The translations under genes were made by a program, and so were the position numbers. From Tetrapyrgos nigripes (taxonomy: Eukaryota > Basidiomycota > Agaricomycetes > Agaricales > Campanellaceae), in assembly GCA_013368315.1 (NCBI GenBank), contig JAACJM010000047.1, positions 248,001 through 312,000 on the forward strand: a stretch of 64,000 bases of DNA, read 5' to 3'. Numbering within the stretch: the stretch's first letter is position 1; each line of letters starts with the position of its first letter. The notes below the pieces were generated by a model. It did no database searches. It was not told the DNA's origin and was given only the letters and a program-made list of their open reading frames with translations. Shown here piece after piece: positions 35,789-48,500 of this stretch.

Positions 35789-37574
35789 CTACAGTTTCGA
35801 CTTGACCGGATCCGACGGAGAGAAAGAAGTGACCGTTGCCTGATCCTCCTTCCCATGTTCCCACCATATGACTTTGACCGTGATGTCGTCTCTATACCGT
35901 CTGGAATAAGGCGCAGGAATACTCATCATCCTCCGCAGAGCCATCTCATCACCGCCACCAAGTGCATTCCGAATCAAATGGGTGCTGACGTTGTCGTCAA
36001 CGAACGCCCAAGAGCCGCCATCTTTTTTCTTTTGGATATGAGGTTTCCCATCCAGTCCAGCGTTGGCAGTAGATGTTGGGACTAGAGAAGGTAATTGTTC
36101 TTTTGGTATTGTTCCTTTCAGACCCGCAAGGTGTCCGCCTACGAGGCTGACCACATCTTCCGAACTAGATGAAGACCAAGCGTAAGTCAACTGTAGGGAG
36201 AACGCGAACACAAACCCACCTGAGAGCATCCCACAGACCGTCGGTAGCAATCACTAGGAACCGTAACGAGGCTGGATTTTCAAAGTCGACCGTACGACGA
36301 GTGACGACTGGCTTCGCGGTGACATAGGGAGGCGTTTTCAGCGTCAACGGAGCTTTTCGTAGAGGCGTTCCGTTCCCAATCATGTATACTTGGTTCAATC
36401 TGTAAAAAATGTCAAGACAGTGAAACAATCACAAGTATAGACACGTACAGCCCCTGCGCTCTAGCAGTCCATTTATATCTCGCATCGCCGAAAGCTCTTG
36501 AAGGCTCTAAACCACCAAGAACACGTCCATTTTTGACTACATATTCGGCTTCCTCTGGAGGATGTTCTGATTGTATCCTGTGTTACGCTCAAGTGAGAGA
36601 ATGAAATATTTACACAGACTCGGACATACCGCTTCACTTCGCTAGGATTTCGCGCAGTTTGGTCCTCGGTCAAAACATCCACTTTCCATGCACCTTTTCC
36701 GTTTGCAGTTGGCTCCCAAACACCGGCAACAGCTCGACAGTCACCAGTGAGGGCGACGTAGAGATTACGCTGAGCAGTATCAAACAAAGCCATCAATGCA
36801 CAACTACCTGGAACGTCTTAGCCTGGAAAATATGAGGTACATTGTTCATTACTCACCTGATATTGCGGCCTGCATGGCCGACATGCCCTGGACATCCTTG
36901 CTGAGATCAGGGATTGTCAAGTCCTTCGACGACCTTTCCTTCAAATGATTTTGGAGTATAGTGACTGGCGCGTCCATTAGCAATGAGTCAAGTTTTGTGA
37001 ATGCTTTTTCGATGGTTGAAGCAATATCCGGCTGGCTGGAAGACGTAGAGGAGCCGAACAGTTTACTGGTGAAGCTTTTACTGTTCAAGGCTCCTGTGGA
37101 ATTGGCCAACTGAGTAAGCTCGAGAGCGACAGCGTCAATAAGAACACGGGAAAGAAGTCTAGACGTCTCGGGACCCCTATGTCCGTCAAAGACGTTGAAG
37201 AAGAGGTAGTCGCCGGAGGCAAGGGCATCGTCCCTTTCGATGATTTGATGTGAATGAGCATCTTCAATGGGATCATTAGAGGGCAAAGACGCGGTGGTAT
37301 ATCTCCATGTGATTCCATCTGGTCTTGAAACTGTTTCCGACGTCGAATCCTTGCGAAGACGTTCATTGATCGTCTGCATAGGCAGAAGCGGGAGTGTTCT
37401 GGTGGACATTTGAGCCTTACCGTCTGGACCAGCCACCTTTATAGGTAGATCAAAGGTACTGGGACGGGTGAGGTAGTAGGCTGAACCACCTACGACAGCT
37501 AGGCCCCCTGCCAGCGGTTTCCAGGCCCGGAGCAAGGAGGTTTGCATAAGAGTGAGGTCTGACGCGCGATGCAT
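35789..37574 (-). CDS. Mitochondrial PP2C-type phosphatase (pyruvate dehydrogenase phosphatase-like)
   Basis: Metal-dependent Ser/Thr phosphatase. The N-terminus MHRASDLTLMQTSLLRAWKP is Arg-containing and amphipathic, followed by a hydrophobic GGLAVVGGSAYYL segment, as in mitochondrial Ptc5-type proteins. PP2C motifs in order: NDPIEDAHSHQI (about 37265), FNVFDGHRGPETS (about 37180), GSCALMALFD and ALTGDCRAVAGVW (about 36740), LTEDQTARNPSEVKR (about 36650), ATDGLWDAL (about 36230) and RRYRDDITVKVIWW (about 35880), so the metal-binding Asp residues are present. The segment GGSWAFVDDNVSTHLIRNAL (about 35970-36030) is typical of the pyruvate dehydrogenase phosphatase/Ptc5 branch. Stop 35789-35791. 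Assignment to PDH as substrate is an inference from that resemblance. Confidence 0.9.
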
Positions 37575-37623
37575 GTTGACCCTGCCCTAAAGGGTCCACG
37601 TGATCTCGGTAGTGTCGAGTCAA

Positions 37624-38880
37624 ATGTTGGAAGAGCCGCTGTATGAGCTCCAAGACGTCAACAAAGACGCTTTCTACACATCCAAGCGAGGGGATTTCTG
37701 TGCTCTACAACAGGCTCGCCTCACAGATTCCCTCTTTCACCCTATCTGTGAGTGGACAATGTCCTCAGTGAACGCTTTTGCCAATCCTCAAGCTTTCCCG
37801 AATCCAAAGCCTTCAAATGAGCTGCCTCAAGAACCAGCACCTTCATCATTCCATGCAGCCTCACCAGCGCCACTGAGTGCCCAGCCAACTGAACCAGAGT
37901 ATGACCCCAACGATTCAGTCCAGCCTACTGTTGAAGAACTTCAACAACTCGGGATTAAAGTCAGAGATTTTGCTTATGAGAGTGCGCTGCCTGCAGTTCC
38001 CTCATATCGCCGTCAGGCGCGCCAAGTACAACCTGGGCCGCGCCCCCTTAAGCGTGCGCGTCCAGATGGAGAAGAGGATATGGAAGAGCCGTCGTCTCAA
38101 AGAAGTGATGGTGATGGAGAAGAGGACCATGTTGAAAGAAGGTTGGCTGAGCCGCCTGAAGCCAGTACCTTTTCTCCACGAAGAGGTGGCCATTTAGATA
38201 TCACTGCATACGAGCCTATCGCGGAGTCGCAGCAAAGCGGGTGGTCGTCTCCTTCACATTCGCAGCCTCCGCTCGTACATGGCCTCGAGTCACAGGGCTC
38301 GGATCTCTACATCACCACCCCATTTGTGACGCCAAACGGTTCCCTGCAATGGGAGATAAAGAATACCAGTGATGTCCCAGCTTCACAGCTCGACACAAAC
38401 ATGGATTCTGATGACGACGACGAACTTCTCAACCTTGGGCCAGGTCTGGCCAGAAAATTATCGCTACACCATCCTCCCATTGACATGCAAGAGTCACTTG
38501 AAGCTCTTACACCCCTTCCGCTATCACCTCTCCCTTCCATCGCCGAACCTCAGACGCCTCCTGCCAAGAAGCAGAAGCGTAATACACCACCTACACCCAC
38601 TACCCCAAGGTCATCTTCCCCTCACTCCCTGTCACCATCCCCGCGCTACCATTTCCGTACCCGCCGTCCTATTTCCTCTAGTGGTCCTCCATCTTCGCCT
38701 CCCAGGAAAACTTCACGGAGTCGACCAACACGTAACCTTGCGCCACCTGAACCAGAATATGACTCTGGTTCCTTTGCGATCTCTGCACAATCGTCGCAGA
38801 GGCGCTCACGGTCATCCTCCAAGACGAAAAATACTGGAGGTTCCCGTTCTAGTTCTCGTCCGTCTCGACGTCGGAAATGA
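37624..38880 (+). CDS. Disordered Pro/Ser/Arg-rich hypothetical protein
   Basis: Not recognised. The single open frame of about 418 residues starts at ATG 37624 (MLEEPLYELQDVNKDAFYTS) or at the later ATG 37759 (MSSVNAFANPQ). The upstream extension begins with GTG and is not a start. A modest structured part (DSVQPTVEELQQLGIKVRDF, about 37905-37965) is followed by long low-complexity sequence with KR clusters (PLKRARPDGEED, PPAKKQKRNTPP), many SP/TP sites and an SR-rich C-terminus. This suggests a nuclear phosphoprotein. It is divergent from the PP2C gene with only 49 bp between starts if 37624 is used. Confidence 0.65.
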   Translation: MLEEPLYELQDVNKDAFYTSKRGDFCALQQARLTDSLFHPICEWTMSSVNAFANPQAFPNPKPSNELPQEPAPSSFHAASPAPLSAQPTEPEYDPNDSVQPTVEELQQLGIKVRDFAYESALPAVPSYRRQARQVQPGPRPLKRARPDGEEDMEEPSSQRSDGDGEEDHVERRLAEPPEASTFSPRRGGHLDITAYEPIAESQQSGWSSPSHSQPPLVHGLESQGSDLYITTPFVTPNGSLQWEIKNTSDVPASQLDTNMDSDDDDELLNLGPGLARKLSLHHPPIDMQESLEALTPLPLSPLPSIAEPQTPPAKKQKRNTPPTPTTPRSSSPHSLSPSPRYHFRTRRPISSSGPPSSPPRKTSRSRPTRNLAPPEPEYDSGSFAISAQSSQRRSRSSSKTKNTGGSRSSSRPSRRRK

Positions 38881-41800
38881 CGCACGTCTTTAAGACACTG
38901 TAATCATTAGTTTTTCGTGATCACTGGTCTTCTGGGATATTAGAATTGTACTCTTATATGGTAGTGCGTACTATGCATACACCTTGGTTGTTGTACAGCT
39001 ACTGACATAGACCGGTTTGCAGATGATACCGGATAAGCCTCATGTGTACTGTTACATTAAGACTGCAGCATTATTTTTATTCGTCTCTCCTTTCATCCTA
39101 TTCACGTCTCTTATCACTTCTTTCGTCGTTCGTCTCTCTTGCTGTCGACATCGTACTAGCTCTGGTTATATTCCCTTTTTCTGTCTGTTTTAAGCCACTT
39201 ATCACCTTTACTATCACGTCCTCACTGATTGGCGTTGTAATAATAACCGCAGTTTCGATTTCTTCCTTTACTATACGGAGTCCCGTTCCTCATATCCAAC
39301 GTTCCTCGTCGCACAGCAGTCTTATGGGCGGATCATCCTATCGGTAGCTATGTCTGCTACTTATGTCTTGGTTGCATTGATATTGTCTTCACGACGTACC
39401 ATAACCAAAACGGTTATGGACTATAAGTACATCCTTTCATACTTATCATTTCCTTTAACTCTTTGTTGCGCTGATGCTTTGTCGTGTGTCAGTGCTTTCA
39501 AAAGTTCCGTGATACACGCTTGCTCTGCATATCATCGGCTTGTGAGTGTAAGTCCTGCTCTAACACATTGACTGAGTTCCTACTTTATCTGTCCAGTCTC
39601 TGCTTGTCTACGAAGATCCTCCTATTCTCTGGTCCGCTAATTCTGTCTCGGACCGACTTCAACTATTCAGAAAGTAACAAGGTTCAAAATAGGTGTTCCG
39701 GAGGGCTTAGAGGGGGCGGGGTGGTTCGGACCAGAAGACAATTGTTCGAAGCCTGACCTTCCCAAAGTGTAAGTCTTGTCTATTTTTTAAGCTACCGCCT
39801 GAGTGTGGATAACATGTATCTGTCCTTGCTTCTCAGCCCTGGACCTGAAGGTTGCGGGCGTTGACCCCATGTGTTGAGTCAGGATTGGCTCAATCTCCCC
39901 ACAAACTGGTTTGAACAGAACTACGCAGTCACTTGGCGATGTTTGAGCGTACTCTTTGTTTGGAGGTTCTCTTGCCAAAGCTGGTAAGTTGTCACAAGGG
40001 TTGGAAATTGGAATCCTGCCTCGGAGTCGGAATCTTTCCTGCAATCTTAACCTTCTTGTTCATGATTTCTCCGGCTGTGATCCTTGAAATCATGCTCGTT
40101 TGGTTGTAGGTGAAGATGTATGTCGCCAGCCACTTGTAGTGCCTTCCGAGTCGGATCCAGCGTTTCTCGTACACTGGGGCGATCGCGATTGTTTTCGCGC
40201 ATGTCCGCGCCTGCCCGCAAGAATCACTGGGATTCCTAGGTGCTACATAATTGTCAAAGTATGTTCGAATTTCACATCCGGTCCCGTTTGATATGCATTT
40301 TTTCTCTCCAAGGAGACTGGTAAACAGCGGTTGCATGCCAGTGCAGTAGCAATCACTCCTTTACTAGTACTGACTGTAGAAATGTCTGGATGATATGTGC
40401 TTCTAGCATACGGTACTAGTTTCCGGCTTGCTGAACCGGGCCATAGGGCATACGAAATTAAAGGTTCTGGAAAAATGACTACCCAATAGTTTTCCTTCTC
40501 AAGACTCAAAAACAGCGAGGTTATCGAACTCAATGTGGAAGGGACCTCGGCGTTGACGTTGAGGAACCACATGCGTCGAGGCTTCATTCGAGAGCAGCTG
40601 AGACTCGGCATACCGGGACGTAGTCCCGTCCAACCTGACATAGCATCGTCCTATTTCTACCACTGGCGCTTGGTCAGGCGTTTGATCTTCGTCCTTCTTC
40701 GTCTTAACTCTATCAATGGCTAGACTAGTCGATTCTCGGGATCATTGGTTCAGTATTCAACGGGTTTTCCAAGTTCGCACCGTCCTATGAGTTTGTCGGA
40801 CGCTGGGGTATAGATAGCTCGGGTTGACGATAAGTCCTGCTTTTTCCCCCTTCCATCTTCAAAGGCGATGCTCACGAAAAGCGACAGAAAAACACAAGCC
40901 ATTACCCTTCGCAAGTCCATTCTACACGTCTACGTTTATTGTAGACCAGATCTCCGGCCAAAGCCACTATCAAGGTTTTTACCGGTACCTGATAACACAA
41001 AGCCGAATACCGACAGGACGTACGCTACAGGGCACCAGTCTACGCCAATACTGATACTACTGGTATAGATCTCCGTGAAAATAGGTCAAAAGCTTTTTGG
41101 GCGCCGGAGCGTCTGTTACTGAGATTAACCAAAACTAGGACTGAAGCAATGCTCAAGGCTCAATGGGCAATTTATCTGACATCTTGTCTTCGAATTCGGA
41201 TATGTTGTCTCCTGAATGCACTGCAGACACAGTTCAATGAACAAAAGGCGTAGCTTCAAAGGGCAGTTCTGACTTGATTTAGACTTCAATGTATTCGAAA
41301 GTGGCAATATACCTTGTGTTTTTTTTAGCTCTAGCTTTGTACCGATATACCCGTTGGGAGTCCGGACAAATGCAAAAAGTAAGTGCAAATGTTCGACCGC
41401 ACTACTCTTCCCGGAGCTCAAAAGCTCATAAGGGTCTGTCCAGTTTGCTTGGGTTTGTGGTGTTGGTGTATGTCTGCAACAGAGCACTTAATAATTCAAG
41501 ATTTAGCATCTCGGAGTGTTTCAGATAACCGTCTTCATTCGCTGTGGCAAATTCTCATGTTCTCGGAAGTTTGCGGGGGTGGAGTCGTGTTTTGTGGCTA
41601 TCCAAGCCAACACTAATTTCATTGAATTACGGCAAGAGGCTGAACGCCGCAGGCTTCAGAGAGGTTCCCTCGAAGTTGAAATACCTCTGGTAATTCACGA
41701 AGAGCTTAGGAGGCCAGAACACTTGTGCTATGCAACTTCTGAGTCACCAGTCCAATGGTACAGTGTGGTGACAGTCTTTTCGAACGAGTAACACGCGTCA

Positions 41801-44055
41801 CACAAGGTACACTTCACCCCTCTCCTCTAGTCGCGATCTGTAGGACTATAATCACGAATCGAGGTACATATGTCATTGTCCACGTATAACCATGTAAACC
41901 TGCACATCTTCTCCCAGCGATTTCCAAGGTTAACTCAGGCGTGAGTAAGTCTACCGACTGCTGTGTACGATCGTTAATACCCATTGCATGCATACAGCAG
42001 ACCAATCGCGATTCGGACCTGTACTGCGGCTGTAAGTCAGCAGCCGGAATGGCTCAAAGAGATCTGCGATGACTAGTCAAAGAGTCAGTCTATAAATTCA
42101 TATTATTCAAGGCGTATTGACAAAATCCCGGCGAACACGGCTTCAAGGGTGTAAGATTCCTTGATTCCCTTAGTCTCTTTCACTATTCACCTTGCTAATA
42201 CTATGGCTTGTTTTATTCACTTGTCAAATCCACTGGGTGTCACAGTCTACTACACTGCATTCATCAAGTATTTCTCCTGACCCGGATTTACTGTTGAGAG
42301 CCCCCCTCGTTCGGCTTCAAACCTGTTTTGGTTTGGTCTTTTCCTTGTTAGGACAAGTGCAAAGTAGTATATTCGCAGTCACTGCTTCCGGTGACTCGTT
42401 ACAAAGTCTCCTTAATCTAAGTCGGGCGCTTGGCAAGGTCTGCGCCGCCAGAGTTCGGGAGGAACATAATATAGCGCTATGCGCCACGGAGGACTTGATC
42501 GGATTCCGTCGGTCATCCATGTTCGGGTTTAAGGTTAATCTTCTGGCGCAGCAGAATGTCGCTCGATGCACATAGTATATGGCGCTGACGCACAGTAGCA
42601 TCAGCATAATTAATAATTTATCCAGGCATTAGAATTTGAATGGTAAAACACGGTAAAAGGGAAGATGCATACTATTTTAAGTTCATTTCTCAGCGCAGAA
42701 AAAGTCTCAACGCCGGCGCAGTCGTCAAGTCGCATCAGCAGAATTCAAACAAGTCCGACACGGTATACCGCACATCGACATACTATACACTCCTCCTCTG
42801 ACTTGGTCCTACTTATCTAAGAGCCCGCCTGGCTGCCGTAGGGCCGCCCTCAGTCATAACACCTTTGAACCTATCGATAAATCAGTAAACAGTTCGGCCT
42901 CGAGCAGGGTCAATACATTGACTCGGTCCGAGAAGGCTCCACTCGCAGCCAGTCAACTACAGTGTTACTCAGCGAGCCGAAAGTCTGTCTCTGACTGTCA
43001 AGTAGTTCGTGGCTGCTTCAAGCTCATCACAATGAACACTGAGACGCGTCGAGAACTGCAGCCTCTGCACGTTGAGAAGCATGCCGCTGCTTGAAACTGG
43101 TCAAGAAATTTGAGTTCGACGCAGAGATTCACAATGAAAGACTTGGATACAAGGTGTGGCTTGAAGGTGTAACTTTGAAACAAGGCCTTGCTTTCGCGAT
43201 GTAGGTCTTCTTTCCACGAGGTTTTCAGCACGCTGAGTGGTTTCTTGTCTGTTGCCACCAGCGTTCTGCGTGCCGTGCTCGCCGCCGCCGGAAAGCCGAT
43301 ATTAAAAATAGCACCGAAGACGTATCAATTTCTATCAAATGATAATTGAGGGTGATCAAACGTGCTTTATGAAGGATCGATGACGACGAAAGAGGTCCTG
43401 GTTTGAATTCGTTGATGCTTTCATGATGGGAGCGACGTAATACGTTGTTCATAGAACAGATCTGACAGTGAGATGATGGAAAGCACACAGGTGAGTTTCT
43501 ATGTATCAGACTTGTGACCTCTCAAGTCTGATTTTCCGCAGCCGCGAAAGTTAGGAGTACCCAGGAAGGGAAAAGGGTGGCAGTAGAGAAATGATTGGTG
43601 CAATGCCACACTGTCACTTGCTGAGTAGAAGATAACTAGTACTATCATAGTATGTACGACTTCTCGAGTCACATATCGCGTATGCAAGTTTCGATTTAGA
43701 AACTTCGGTGGGAGTCTCGCTTTGCCTAGCAATTGCCTAGATGCATTTGGACGTGTGAGCCTCATGGAAGATCAGCCATTTGCATTGGAACCAAATTAGA
43801 ACGGGCAGCGGCGGTGATGAGTGATGAGATGAAGGAGATTAAGTACGAAAAAGCATAAGATCTGCGCGTTTCGAGAACAAACCACAGTTCTGCAGCTGGT
43901 ATGGGTTAGCAGCACGCGAAGAACATGGTTGGAAGCTAGAACTTGAGGAGGCAAGCTTTGGAACTGAGTCATTTGGGATCACCTGACCGGACCGGTTAGC
44001 GAAAGGGGTATGTAAAGTGAGTCTGCTCTGGGTTGTTCCTGCTTCTGTCCGTTTC
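38881..44055. other. Gene-poor interval, no recognised gene
   Basis: 5.2 kb with only short unsupported frames. 39040-39700 is pyrimidine-rich on the plus strand and ends in a G-rich stretch (39700-39725). On the minus strand 40641-39992 two overlapping frames (132 and 114 residues) and on the plus strand 42192-42575 (127 residues) are the longest, but none shows a family motif, plausible splice chain or low-complexity gene signature. The sequence has no visible long repeat or terminal inverted repeat. Old retroelement remnants or a long-noncoding or untranslated region are possible, but unsupported. Confidence 0.5.
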
Positions 44056-45574
44056 ATGGACTCGTCCGTCACTGTCTCACTCCTTCCAGTCCAGCTCTCT
44101 CTCATCCACATTCCTCGATCCCGTCTAAGACAGCTCACAACCCCCGTCATTCACCAAATTCTCCAGAACAGTCCTACCTTCCTCAATCTCACCTGCAATG
44201 AACTGGAGCTCACAATTTTTGCAGAAGCGGGTACCATTGACGAGTTCCATGCAATAGCTCGCAGGGACCAGCTCAAACAGCGAGCTCGTTCGGGCTCAGG
44301 CTCAAGTCGCAAGAGTCTCTCAGACTCGCGCTCTTTTGAGCCCATCGAAATTTCCGATGAAAATTGGAGTGTCCTACAAATCGACTCGCACAGCGACCCT
44401 GTCGACAACTCAGGTGCTCGTGTAAACGAGTTATCTGCGCCTCTCGCTGCCGCAGGTATATCCATTCTGTATCAGTCCTCATATATGAGCGACTTCATTT
44501 TTGTCAAACGAAGCAGACTCGGAGAGGTTATGGCCCTCTTTGAAGCTGCGGGTTTTGACTTCTATTCGACAGACTCTACGTCACCTCCCGTACTCACACG
44601 TTCGCGAACATCAAGCACTCATTCGTCTGTCGACAGCGTTCGCGACAAATCACATTCTCCCTCCTCAGGGGATGTCTGTATCCTTTCCCCGGACCTGACC
44701 TGCGTCGGCCTCGAAGACGACAATGTCGACCACTGGTCACTAAAAATCATTAAACTGGTCGCTTTCCCAGACCTAATCCCAATTCCCGGGCATTCTTCCC
44801 CTTCGATATTCTCACCGTCGTCGTCAACTGATTCCTTCTCAAATTCAGAGGAAGATGAATCTCTTTCTCAGTCAATGTCTTCTCTTTCTTCAGCAGACCA
44901 GCCTGACGCACCACTTCCCAAGCCCATTTCCAATCATTTCACTATTCCAGGGCCCCTATCTCCACTTTCCCCCATCACCGCACCCGAACCTCATCCACTT
45001 TCTGACGAGCCCCAGTCCTACTCCAACGCAACATCGTGTACTCTACGTGTTCCATTCTTCTCACTTACCCGCACGGCCGAGGGTTCATCCCTCACCACCG
45101 ATGCAGAACTGTTAGCAGCTCTCTTCCCTCCTAGTGATCGGTACATGATTATATGTGGAAACGAGCTAGAAGCTGCGGATAGGCGGATCGCTAGAGCCAG
45201 GCAAAAGAAACGTGAACGGTGGGCTCTAGAAAGGATTGAAGAGGAGAACGGATGCAGTAATGGAATTGATCCCTCGGAGGAAGAGGAAAGCACGGGTTCC
45301 GATCAAGAAGACGAGAGCGAAGATACCACTCTTCGCTGTCTTCAGATCGACTTGCGCAAATTTGGACTAGGTGGGTTTTCATTTTTTTTCTGCTGCACAG
45401 CAGGCGTTGACCGCTTTCATTCCACCAGACAAGCACGGTCTCGTCAACCGTTTTTCACGCGTGCTGGATGAAAACTGCATAAACCACATGTACAGCTCAT
45501 CCTACAAAACTGCCAACCTGCTTGTTGGTAAAAAGCATGCTCTCCGGGCCCAGCATTTGCTGAAGGCTTGTTGA
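44056..45574 (+). CDS. CASTOR-like ACT-domain protein (arginine-sensor family)
   Basis: Animal CASTOR1/2 are cytosolic ACT-domain proteins that bind arginine and inhibit GATOR2 upstream of mTORC1. The fungal protein starts MDSSVTVSLLPVQLSLIHIP (ATG 44056; the longer frame begins with GTG). An ACT-like block aligns well with the CASTOR second domain: ENWSVLQIDSHSD, then APLAAAGISILYQSSYMSDF and IFVKRSRLGEVMALFEAAGF (about 44360-44560). A Ser/Pro-rich loop of about 150 residues separates this from a third block (TSCTLRVPFFSLTRTAEG, about 45030). Splicing with GTGGGT donor 45371 and CCAG acceptor (about 45428) joins LRKFGL to DKHGLVNRFSRVLDENCINH and MYSSSYKTANLLVGKKHALR, the last ACT domain. 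Stop TGA 45572-45574. The family call is by remembered pattern similarity; arginine binding is not shown. Confidence 0.8.
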
Positions 45575-48500
45575 GCCCTCTCTACCGTCAAAAACTTCGT
45601 ATACACTTCACCCTATCACATGCCCCCGACGTTATCATGCCAACTTCATGTCCTTTTCGATGTCTCAAATCTCCATGATGCGGACTGGCTCCAAAACTTT
45701 TGATACCCACTCGCAGTACCGACGGAATTACTATTTGGACATACCGTTTACTCCCCAATCCCTTCTGGGGTGTTATCGGAACAACTGTAGCGGATTGGTC
45801 AAGAAAATGTACGACGAGAACGTGTATCATCTCTTCCTATTTATCTGGTCCTCATCCTGATATCCATGACTCCACTCCATCATACACATTCATTTCAATG
45901 TATCACTTGTATCTGCTCAATTCCTCGCATACGTACCCTAGCAATATCTTATGAACGTACAATTGGTTTACTTATATCATATATCTGCCATCTTTCTGTC
46001 TTTTTTCCCTTCTGCGTACTCGTACGTTGTTGTGTAGTGTCCACGAGTACGTATACCTCGCCGCATTCACCCATTCACCTCGGTCCTCTTCTATAAAACT
46101 TGTAAGTGTAATTCCCACTCCTACTACTTACTTCACTTATCTGTATCCACACATCTTTCTGTTCATTTCACCTGGTCATGTTTTGTTTGTGTTATTGTTC
46201 CCCGATCACTCATGCACACATACTGTCCTCTACGCCAACTTCGCCAAGACGATGCCAACGGCCATCTCCTTGCTTCCAATCCAGCTGCCACTGAGACAAG
46301 TCACGACACATCACGGCGTGCCGCGGCATCGGAGAAAACGCGTACGCGTACGCGTCGTGTAATAACTGATTTGAAAGACGCGACTGATCGCATTCGCTGT
46401 GTCAGCTTCTAGAAGTACATACGCTCAGCCGAGTAGTTTAGAGTGGCTCTGTAGTGGCTACTCTCTCGTACTTACTATTGACTCACCTGGGGCCTATGTG
46501 TTTTTTTCAGTGGAGTAGACGTATTTCGAAGAATTCAGGACCACAGTACACTCCAACGCGAGGGGAAGTGTTGACTTGTACATATGTATTGGTTGTTCTT
46601 TTTACTCTATGTAGACAGTTGGGGATTTTCCCTAGCCGCAGACCTACGCCATTTTCGTTCCCCCTTTGGACATGCGTAGCCGACGTCTCGAGACTACATC
46701 CCAGATCCTTGATGGTAGCTTTTAAAGCCAAGTGTAAGAGCACGTGGCGCACATCCAAGGACCTGAAGGCCATGTTCGGCAGCCAGCTCTAGCCCCAGCC
46801 TCAGCTCTCGGTTACAGACTTACAGCAATTGAGTAAAATGTCGCATCCTGCGGAGTTTGCCAAAACTATCCAACGACCGCGAGTCGTTCCTATGATTTGT
46901 GGCTTCTATTTGCCCTTTTCGCATTCACTGGTGTACAAGAACTGAGGCCAGTGCTTGTCTACGATTTATTTCAACATGACACGTCGGCGCGACCTGCCAA
47001 GTGAGTAATTGAGAGCTAGAGCTGGAACTAGGCTCTGGGAGATCTGGCTGCCGAATATAGCCGAACGTGTATTTCCGTCTAACTTCCGTCCCAGCGAATC
47101 ATAATCATCTCGGAAATTCAGCTTTTTCCGGGTACAGTACCTGGAAAAGCTCTATGATCAAGTGACTGTACGTCGGAGTACATACGTGGGGCTCACTTGC
47201 CACTAGACAATTAGACCTATTTCGTCAGATCTACTGAAGATCTGGAAGTGTAGAGTAGCTCGAGGGCCAATCATTGAATCAATTGCGGTCTATCTATTAT
47301 TGTGGTGAGGTTTTTGGTCGAGGCGAGTTGCAGCCACAAGTGCCACAGGCGGCTTGTTTAAAAAATTGACATAGTGATAGTGGGCTGACCTACTCCTAGC
47401 TATAGTGCGAATGTACGCCGTCGGTCTGTATTGTTATGAGTCATTGAGTGAGAAGCTCTCAGCTAACGTCGATGAGATCCCACCCGACGAAGTCGACCAC
47501 TGTGGTAGTATACAGGTGACCCATGAAAATGGCATGCCAGGGGGGGGGGCGGGCACCTGATACTATGTAGATAAGCATGGTAAATTATTCGGAACTCAGT
47601 GACATTCAAAAGTATTGACCTCGAGAACGGGTAGGCGCATGGTTCGAGAGATCTGAGAAACCGCGAACCTGTACTTTGTACATACCAATTCAGTTGTACT
47701 TTTTGAAGAGACCCCCCGCCGGATTACTGTTAGGGTCTGTGTATTAGGTTATGGCTGGGGACTTATCTGCCTGCCTACCTGTCAGGGCCTCCTCGACGAA
47801 GTAAACATTTGTATAGGCTAATCTTCGTCATCGGTAAGTTCCTAAGCTGAAAGCGCTCAAGATGGTATGAATGGAAGTACTTACCGGTATGCCGTTTCGC
47901 TGTAGTCGAGGAAGCCTTCCAATGATTAAGATCTCAGACAGCGTTAGTCTAGCAGACTCCACAGTTGAATTGCAAGGTCAAATTTCCTGTCGCTTTCTGT
48001 CACAAGCGAGGTCCTCGAATCCTATATCTTCGATACCGGTATTGGCACCCAGGGAATCTAACTTGGCAATCGCGCGCAAATAAGCTTGTTGCCCCCCAAA
48101 CTGAGCTACGAAGCGAACGATTCGGACACCTCACATATGGAGCCTTCTGGGCCTGTTCATGGCTTATCTCTTCAGTGCTTCAGCCGCCACCGGAGAGCTG
48201 CAATTGCGCGTAAAGATCCGAGGGTAATGTTATGGCGGGAATTTATGATTGGCAATAGCAAGTCCTTACCTACACCGAGGAGACCACGCAACCATCGTTG
48301 TTTCACCTGCAGTGCTGTGGAGCGCTTTTCATGGAACTAAGGCTATATAGAAAAGTGCATTGCTGTCCCGTATAGCTGGTACGGTATCTTTTTCGACAAC
48401 TTTCTTCTGGACAGAGTCGCGGGCTCACCAGAAATTTGTTGGTGGGAATCGTGAATAGGGGTAGACCCGCGTCAGGCCCAGGCACTCGTTATTTACGACA

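Noticed and set aside
39992..40641. Overlapping minus-strand frames of 114 and 132 residues
   Set aside because: No family motif, no splice chain that joins them in frame, and composition like random DNA.
42192..42575. 127-residue plus-strand frame
   Set aside because: The hydrophobic start is weakly signal-like, but there is no conserved pattern and a minus frame of similar length overlaps it.
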